Below are positions 7,371-10,844 of a DNA stretch of 10,844 nucleotides, one piece after another. Numbering within the stretch: position 1 is the first letter of the stretch; the number at the start of each line of letters is the position of its first letter. The stretch lies in assembly GCA_964577625.1 (NCBI GenBank), contig CAZNZP010000020.1, positions 1 through 10,844 of the forward strand. Reading direction: 5' to 3'. This DNA is from UBA5272 sp964577625 (GTDB taxonomy: Bacteria > Patescibacteriota > Minisyncoccia > Phycocordibacterales > UBA5272). The position numbers and the translations under genes were made by a program. Below the pieces are notes generated by a model, which saw nothing but the letters and a program-made list of their open reading frames with translations, did no database searches and was not told where the DNA came from.

Positions 7371-7817
7371 ATGCAAGAAAAAATTAAGGGAGAACTTAAA
7401 CAAGCAATGATGGATAAGAATATGGAAAAAGTTGGTGTACTTCGTATGATCACTGCCGCTTTTACAAATGAGCTCGTATATTTACAAAGAACCCCTACCG
7501 ACACTCTTTCTGATGAAGAAGTTTTGAAAGTTCTCAAAAGAGAATTAAAGAAAAGAAAAGACGCTATTGAACAATTTAATGCTGCTGGAAGACCAGAATT
7601 AGCTGAAGGAGAAATGTCTGAAGCTAAAATTATTGAAGAATTTCTACCAGCTCAGATGTCTAGAGAAGAAATTGTAGCTAAAGTTACTGAAAAACTTGCT
7701 ACTGAAGATGTTGATACAAGTGGTAAAGGCAAATTCATTGGTATGATACTAAAAGAGCTCGGAGATTCAGCTGATGGAGCCCTCGTAAAAGAAGTAGTGG
7801 ACGAACTTGTAAAATAG
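7371..7817 (+). CDS. yqeY: GatB/YqeY domain protein
   Basis: This is a stand-alone GatB/YqeY domain protein of 148 residues, the usual size. The domain is related to the C-terminal part of GatB, a subunit of the tRNA-dependent amidotransferase. The role of free YqeY proteins is not firmly known, though a tRNA-related function is suspected. Family marks are the N-terminal helix MQEKIKGELKQAMMDKN with VLRMITAAFTNE (1-33), the central LKRELKKRKDAIEQFNAAGR (about 55-74), EAKIIEEFLPAQMSREEI (about 84-101) and the glycine-rich MILKELGDSADGALVKEVV (about 126-144). It is the first gene of a two-gene unit; the next ATG is one base after its TAG. Confidence 0.93.
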   Translation: MQEKIKGELKQAMMDKNMEKVGVLRMITAAFTNELVYLQRTPTDTLSDEEVLKVLKRELKKRKDAIEQFNAAGRPELAEGEMSEAKIIEEFLPAQMSREEIVAKVTEKLATEDVDTSGKGKFIGMILKELGDSADGALVKEVVDELVK

Positions 7818-7818
7818 T

Positions 7819-8472
7819 ATGCTTGAAGGGTTTAAAGCTCCCAGATTGAAAATTAATCCGCGTGAGATTATAGACAGACATCCGCCTCATTTTTCTATAG
7901 ATGAGATTGTTGAAGCTGAGCTACCAAAGGCTAGAAAAGAAGTAAAAGATAATCTTCGCGAAACTTTAGAAGATTATTTTGCAAAAGAAATAGAGATTAA
8001 GGAAAAAGAAGCTTTGGCAAGAGAAGTGCGAATGGTAAGAGATTGGGAAAATTTTCAAAAAGAAAAGAGAAAAGAAGATAGAGAAAATAAAAAAGAAGAA
8101 GAATTAAAAATTTTGGAAGAATTAAAAGAAATGATGGATGATGATTTTATAAAAGAACAAAGAGAATTGAAACTTTATGAACATTATGGTCAAAAAGACA
8201 TATTTGCTTTTTGGGTCGGCGTGGCAGCCAAAGTCTTAGCAAAAGCTTATTTTGAAAAAATAAATAAAAAACCTACCAGTAAAGAAATGAAAAATCTAAG
8301 AGGAGAAATAAAAAAAGAGTATTATGATAAGAAGAAATCTATAACCTCTAACCCATCTGGACCAATTCCAAATTTTTATGAATCACAAAGAGAGCAAAGA
8401 GAAGGTTTAGAGGATGATGAAGATAAAGATGATGACAATGAAGAAGACAAAAATGAAAATTTAGAAAAGTAA
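7819..8472 (+). CDS. Highly charged orphan protein, coupled to yqeY
   Basis: I do not recognise this 217-residue protein. It is mostly helical, rich in Lys and Glu, and predicted to form coiled coil at about 35-125. A more hydrophobic aromatic patch lies at about 127-146 (DIFAFWVGVAAKVLAKAYFE). A proline/glycine break follows at about 178-185. The tail is strongly acidic (199-210, EDDEDKDDDNEE, with flanking acidic residues). No signal peptide or membrane segment is clear, so it is probably cytoplasmic. Its ATG follows the yqeY stop after one base with no ribosome binding site, which suggests cotranscription and translational coupling. The close link hints at a shared role with YqeY, but that is inference only. 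Codon use resembles its neighbours. It ends 2 bases from the stop codon of the convergent gene. Confidence 0.85.
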   Translation: MLEGFKAPRLKINPREIIDRHPPHFSIDEIVEAELPKARKEVKDNLRETLEDYFAKEIEIKEKEALAREVRMVRDWENFQKEKRKEDRENKKEEELKILEELKEMMDDDFIKEQRELKLYEHYGQKDIFAFWVGVAAKVLAKAYFEKINKKPTSKEMKNLRGEIKKEYYDKKKSITSNPSGPIPNFYESQREQREGLEDDEDKDDDNEEDKNENLEK

Positions 8473-8474
8473 AA

Positions 8475-9215
8475 CTATTCTATAATTATTTTACTTATTA
8501 AAATACTTTCCACTTCGGAATTATCTGTCCAAATTACCAAAAATCCTTCCCCTTTATATTGAGAATAGTTAAAACCACTATTATGAACGGTAGAAAAAGC
8601 TAAAAGATTTTCATCTTCTTCCATTATTCGTCCAGATGCTGGAATTAAATAAATATAATTTCCGTCAGCGTCATAAATATCAATAGAGAAAAATGGAGAA
8701 GCTAAATAGTGTGTGTTGATTTCACCTGTAATAACAGTACCATCCTTCAATACATTCCTACCCCCCTCCTTTAGCAAAACATCATCGAAGCGAAAATTTT
8801 GAGCCACAGCGTTGATTTTTGTATTTGGAAAGACATATAAATCTTCAGGTGTTAAACGATTTTTATCTCTGTAAGATGTGCTTGTTCCTACACCCCAAAT
8901 ATAGGGAGTGTTGTTAGAATTTTCTTCAGGAATAATTTCTGTACCAGAAGCGTTATTATTTATATTATTAATATTGTTTCTACCAGAAAATCCTCCAAGA
9001 GCAGGATTGTTAAAAAAGAAATTATAAATCCTTAATCTTAAAGGTATGGTTTTTGTGGTAGTCTGAAAATCTTGATTTGAAGCTTTTTTATTTCTTGTAA
9101 AATTAAAAGCATTGGGATAGAAAAAGGTTATTAAAAAATAAATGAGCCAAATAACAACTACAATCAAAATAAACTTCCACCCTCTTCTCCACATTAGTTT
9201 AAAAAAGTCTCTCAT
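8475..9215 (-). CDS. Membrane-anchored orphan, probable extracytoplasmic beta domain
   Basis: This 246-residue protein has no firm family assignment. A basic N terminus (MRDFFKLMWRRGWKF) is followed by a membrane segment (about 14-33), so the rest should lie outside the cytoplasmic membrane. An Asn-rich low-complexity linker (about 79-102, with NNINNINNN) separates a short proximal part from a C-terminal region (about 155-246). That region alternates beta-prone stretches: VITGEINTHYLASPFFSIDI, DADGNYIYLI and GEGFLVIWTDNS. The pattern of a GE turn, a DxDG turn and a late GxGxLxI strand recalls Gmad2-type immunoglobulin-like domains that are common in Parcubacteria surface proteins. I treat this as a weak resemblance, not an assignment. 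Its promoter is a perfect extended -10 placed 6 bases before the ATG. The stop is TAG, 2 bases from the convergent gene's stop. Confidence 0.85.
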   Translation of the reverse strand: MRDFFKLMWRRGWKFILIVVVIWLIYFLITFFYPNAFNFTRNKKASNQDFQTTTKTIPLRLRIYNFFFNNPALGGFSGRNNINNINNNASGTEIIPEENSNNTPYIWGVGTSTSYRDKNRLTPEDLYVFPNTKINAVAQNFRFDDVLLKEGGRNVLKDGTVITGEINTHYLASPFFSIDIYDADGNYIYLIPASGRIMEEDENLLAFSTVHNSGFNYSQYKGEGFLVIWTDNSEVESILISKIIIE

Positions 9216-9221
9216 ATAAAA

Positions 9222-9235
9222 ATTATAACATTATA
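9222..9235 (-). promoter_or_regulatory. Tandem -10 elements of the membrane-anchored orphan gene
   Basis: On the minus strand there are two TATAAT cores, at 9230-9235 and 9222-9227. The second is part of TGTTATAAT, an extended -10, and ends 6 bases before the ATG, predicting a leaderless mRNA. No -35 is visible for either core. The promoter fills almost the whole 25-base gap behind the nuclease gene. Confidence 0.55.
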
Positions 9236-9240
9236 AAAAA

Positions 9241-9909
9241 TTAATTAGCCGGAGGAGCTACTGGAGTCTTTAGTCCTTCACAGGTATTAGTAGACCAAAG
9301 ACCTACATAATTGACTCTAGCCACCCCTTCCAACCACTTAAATTGTGCTTGATATTTGTAAGGATAATTGTAGGTATATTCGTAAGCATATCCATCTTTT
9401 ATCATTTGCTCATTCAACATACGAACATTACTGTGAGCTACGCCAGAATCTTTTACAAAAACATAAGCCAAAAGTCTCCCATAATCATCAAATTTACTCT
9501 GAGTAAAATCAAATTCTAAAGCCGCTACCTTTCCTTGAACTAAACTTTTCATATAATCACTCGCCTCTTTTCCAAAACATTCAACCGGTCTTCTAGGATC
9601 TACTGATTCAGGAGAATTTATTCCTAAAAGTCTCACTTTCATAGTCTTGCTAGTATTTTCTATAATCTTACCGTCTAATCTTCTTATTTCAATAGTATCT
9701 CCGTCTATAACTCTAATAATCTTATAATCGAACTTTAAATTTTGTACAAAAACTTTTTTCTGATTAATACTAACAGGTAAAAATCCTCTAGAAATTAAAA
9801 AATCTTTTCCGGTCTGAAAAAGTGCTACAAAAATAGCAATAATGACAATAAGAAAAACTAATCTAGCAAAATTTTTTGCTGGTTGTCCGAGATCAGCAAG
9901 AGATACCAT
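9241..9909 (-). CDS. Membrane-anchored staphylococcal-nuclease-like (SNase/thermonuclease) protein
   Basis: This is a predicted Ca2+-dependent nuclease acting outside the cell or at the envelope on DNA or RNA. The 222 residues have an N-terminal membrane segment (about 15-32) and an SNase domain (about 60-205). Active-site positions by alignment to S. aureus nuclease are D71 (VIDGDTIEI), R93 and E101 (VRLLGINSPE), and R145 (DDYGRLLAY). The Ca2+-ligand position equal to D40 is N98, a change also seen in many other SNase homologues. C111 and C210 could form a disulfide, as suits an exported protein. The gene starts one base after the DUF378 stop codon, which suggests coupling in a three-gene unit. 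Nucleic-acid scavenging is plausible, because CPR cells often lack nucleotide synthesis, but the sequence does not show it. Confidence 0.93.
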   Translation of the reverse strand: MVSLADLGQPAKNFARLVFLIVIIAIFVALFQTGKDFLISRGFLPVSINQKKVFVQNLKFDYKIIRVIDGDTIEIRRLDGKIIENTSKTMKVRLLGINSPESVDPRRPVECFGKEASDYMKSLVQGKVAALEFDFTQSKFDDYGRLLAYVFVKDSGVAHSNVRMLNEQMIKDGYAYEYTYNYPYKYQAQFKWLEGVARVNYVGLWSTNTCEGLKTPVAPPAN

Positions 9910-9910
9910 A

Positions 9911-10096
9911 TTATTTCTTAAAAATTAACCAAATCGCCGCCAGACCCATCACACAGTAAATTATAGCTGGCAACTGAGTATAATAAGCAGAAAGAAGATT
10001 AATGAAATTCAAATCTTTTTTAATAAAATAACCGAGACCTACTAGACCCCAATTAATTCCACCAACAATCAATAAAATTCTTGCAAAAGCGACCAT
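9911..10096 (-). CDS. DUF378 family small membrane protein
   Basis: This 61-residue protein has two membrane segments (about 4-24 and 39-58). The first holds the DUF378 signature GGINWGLVGLGYF, and the second carries YCVMGLAAIWLIF. The family (for example B. subtilis YuzA) has no established function. It lies between an acidic orphan (7-base gap) and the anchored nuclease (1-base gap), and no ribosome binding site is visible. It is therefore probably translated from a shared mRNA and may sit in the membrane near the nuclease. That link rests on position only. Confidence 0.88.
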   Translation of the reverse strand: MVAFARILLIVGGINWGLVGLGYFIKKDLNFINLLSAYYTQLPAIIYCVMGLAAIWLIFKK

Positions 10097-10103
10097 ATAT
10101 TTA

Positions 10104-10421
10104 TTATTCGGATTTAATTCCCTTTTTTTCTAAATAATCATCCAACTCTGCTAGCTCATTCTCTACAATTTTATCCCATTCTTTTTCTGGATCTTCTGAT
10201 TGTAAAGCTTTGAGCTTAGCTTTAAAATTAATATAAAGAGGATAAATAAGCTCAGGCTCATCAGTCAAAATCTCTATAAACTGTGCCTTGTCTTCATCTG
10301 GCAAATACTGAAGTCCATCAAAAAAAGCCCTAGTCTCGTCAAAAGAAAGATTAGACTTGTATAAGATATTCTTAATCTCGACATTCAGGTCGCGATTTTC
10401 ATTTGGAATTTCATTATCCAT
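10104..10421 (-). CDS. Small acidic orphan protein, first gene of the nuclease unit
   Basis: The 105-residue protein is strongly acidic, probably all-helical and soluble, with no signal peptide or membrane segment. Notable stretches are SFDETRAFFDGLQYLPDEDKAQF (about 26-48) and PEKEWDKIVENELAELDDYLEKKG (about 78-101). I do not recognise the family. It heads the three-gene unit with DUF378 and the nuclease. Its ATG is 7 bases behind a -10-like TATAAC, with no ribosome binding site. The clean frame, the promoter position and tight spacing to the next gene support it as a real gene. Confidence 0.8.
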   Translation of the reverse strand: MDNEIPNENRDLNVEIKNILYKSNLSFDETRAFFDGLQYLPDEDKAQFIEILTDEPELIYPLYINFKAKLKALQSEDPEKEWDKIVENELAELDDYLEKKGIKSE

Positions 10422-10428
10422 ACTTTTT

Positions 10429-10448
10429 GTTATACTTTTATAATATCA
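10429..10448 (-). promoter_or_regulatory. Promoter of the three-gene nuclease unit
   Basis: Two -10 candidates lie on the minus strand. TGATATTAT (10440-10448) is an extended -10 with one mismatch and would give a leader of about 11 bases. TATAAC (10429-10434) ends 7 bases before the ATG and would give a leaderless mRNA. No strong -35 is visible for either. The region lies just beyond the terminator of the upstream 78-residue gene. Confidence 0.45.
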
Positions 10449-10454
10449 CGCATT

Positions 10455-10490
10455 AAAAAAGGTCCTATTTTTTATCCACAAAAAATTAGG
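10455..10490 (-). terminator. Rho-independent terminator overlapping the stop codon of the 78-residue gene
   Basis: On the minus strand, CCTAATTTTTT pairs with AAAAAATAGG (one bulged base) around a 6-base loop. It is followed by ACC and a run of six T. The TAA stop of the upstream gene (10486-10488) lies within the first arm, so translation and hairpin folding overlap. The stem is mostly A-U with a CC/GG base, so it is weaker than the other terminators here. Confidence 0.6.
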
Positions 10491-10722
10491 CTCTATGCGG
10501 ACCAAATTTATCAAAATAAATTGAAGTCATATTCATCATTTTAATAATCTTTCCGCGTTTATGACTATTTAATCCAGGATTTCTTCTATTGAAATAATCC
10601 AATTTCGCATTAGCTTTAGCGATGACATTCTCTGGTATATCGTTCAATGAAAAAACTTTTTCATTTTCACTTTCTTTTGGTCTAATAGGATTTTCATTTG
10701 TGAATGTCATGTTCATGTTCAT
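10486..10722 (-). CDS. Small orphan protein (78 residues)
   Basis: I do not recognise this protein. It opens MNMNMTFTNENPIRPKE, with three in-frame ATGs, so the exact start could be residue 1, 3 or 5. A polar N-terminal part is followed by a basic, probably helical region (about 26-65, with NVIAKANAKLDYFNRR and SHKRGKIIKMM). It ends FGPHRA. The basic half could suit nucleic-acid binding, but no motif proves it. No signal peptide or membrane segment is visible. Support comes from its own promoter (10807-10836), its terminator and ordinary codon use. Unlike most genes here it would have a leader of about 78 bases. Confidence 0.65.
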   Translation of the reverse strand: MNMNMTFTNENPIRPKESENEKVFSLNDIPENVIAKANAKLDYFNRRNPGLNSHKRGKIIKMMNMTSIYFDKFGPHRA

Positions 10723-10806
10723 ATCTTTAGGTTTTTTAAATTAATTATTTTAATAAAGAAAACTAAAAACTTTTATATATTTTATAAAAATATAAATGGT
10801 CTCTCA

Positions 10807-10836
10807 ATTATAACTTAAAGCAAAAACTAAAATCAA
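10807..10836 (-). promoter_or_regulatory. Promoter upstream of the 78-residue orphan
   Basis: On the minus strand, TTGATT (10831-10836), an 18-base spacer and a perfect TATAAT (10807-10812) form a good promoter. The predicted start near 10800 gives a long A/T-rich leader before the ATG at 10722. Several TATA-like sequences inside that leader could be alternative starts. Confidence 0.5.
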
Positions 10837-10844
10837 CTAGTAAA

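Noticed and set aside
7355..7537. Minus-strand 60-codon frame over the yqeY-family gene
   Set aside because: It is antisense to a confident gene and has composition typical of a shadow frame.
7353..10844. Ten-base repeat AACTAGTAAA at 7353-7362 and 10835-10844
   Set aside because: Two copies of a ten-base AT-rich word in 10.8 kb are within chance, and no longer identity surrounds them.

Overview
The window looks like a piece of a small, AT-rich, gene-dense bacterial genome of the Candidate Phyla Radiation (Patescibacteria), most likely Parcubacteria-like. This is inferred from three things: low GC, start codons almost without Shine-Dalgarno sites, and core housekeeping genes mixed with short orphan proteins carrying single N-terminal membrane anchors. 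Ribosomal protein L9 is present; some CPR lineages are known to lack it. No phylogeny could be run, so the placement is tentative. I see no tRNA, rRNA, CRISPR array, transposase, prophage gene or attachment site. Genes occupy nearly everything, and no gene-free stretch exceeds about 260 bases.

Left edge (1-262): a near-consensus promoter points left into a 43-codon reading frame that encodes a signal-peptide-like sequence. The frame stops abruptly inside a locally GC-richer segment, so it may be the broken or truncated 5' end of a gene leaving the window.

Left half (263-5701): rplI (L9) and a carboxy-terminal processing protease (ctpA-like, S41) lie on the minus strand and are separated by a terminator hairpin. 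Divergently, cysS (cysteinyl-tRNA synthetase), dnaB (replicative helicase) and recR (recombination mediator) run rightward. A symmetrical hairpin separates recR from the convergent rplU.

Middle (5750-8472): rplU (L21) and rmuC lie on the minus strand. Divergent from rmuC are a yqeY-family gene and, one base behind it, an orphan gene for a highly charged protein with an acidic tail.

Right half (8475-10844): all on the minus strand. There is an orphan membrane-anchored, probably extracytoplasmic protein, then a tight three-gene unit (acidic orphan, DUF378 membrane protein, membrane-anchored staphylococcal-nuclease-like enzyme), then a 78-residue orphan with its own promoter and terminator.

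The functional themes are information processing (L9, L21, CysRS, DnaB, RecR, RmuC) and cell-surface activities (CtpA-like protease, anchored nuclease, anchored orphan). The most distinctive global pattern is that -10 elements, often of the extended TGn type, sit only 6-14 bases upstream of start codons. This implies leaderless or nearly leaderless mRNAs.
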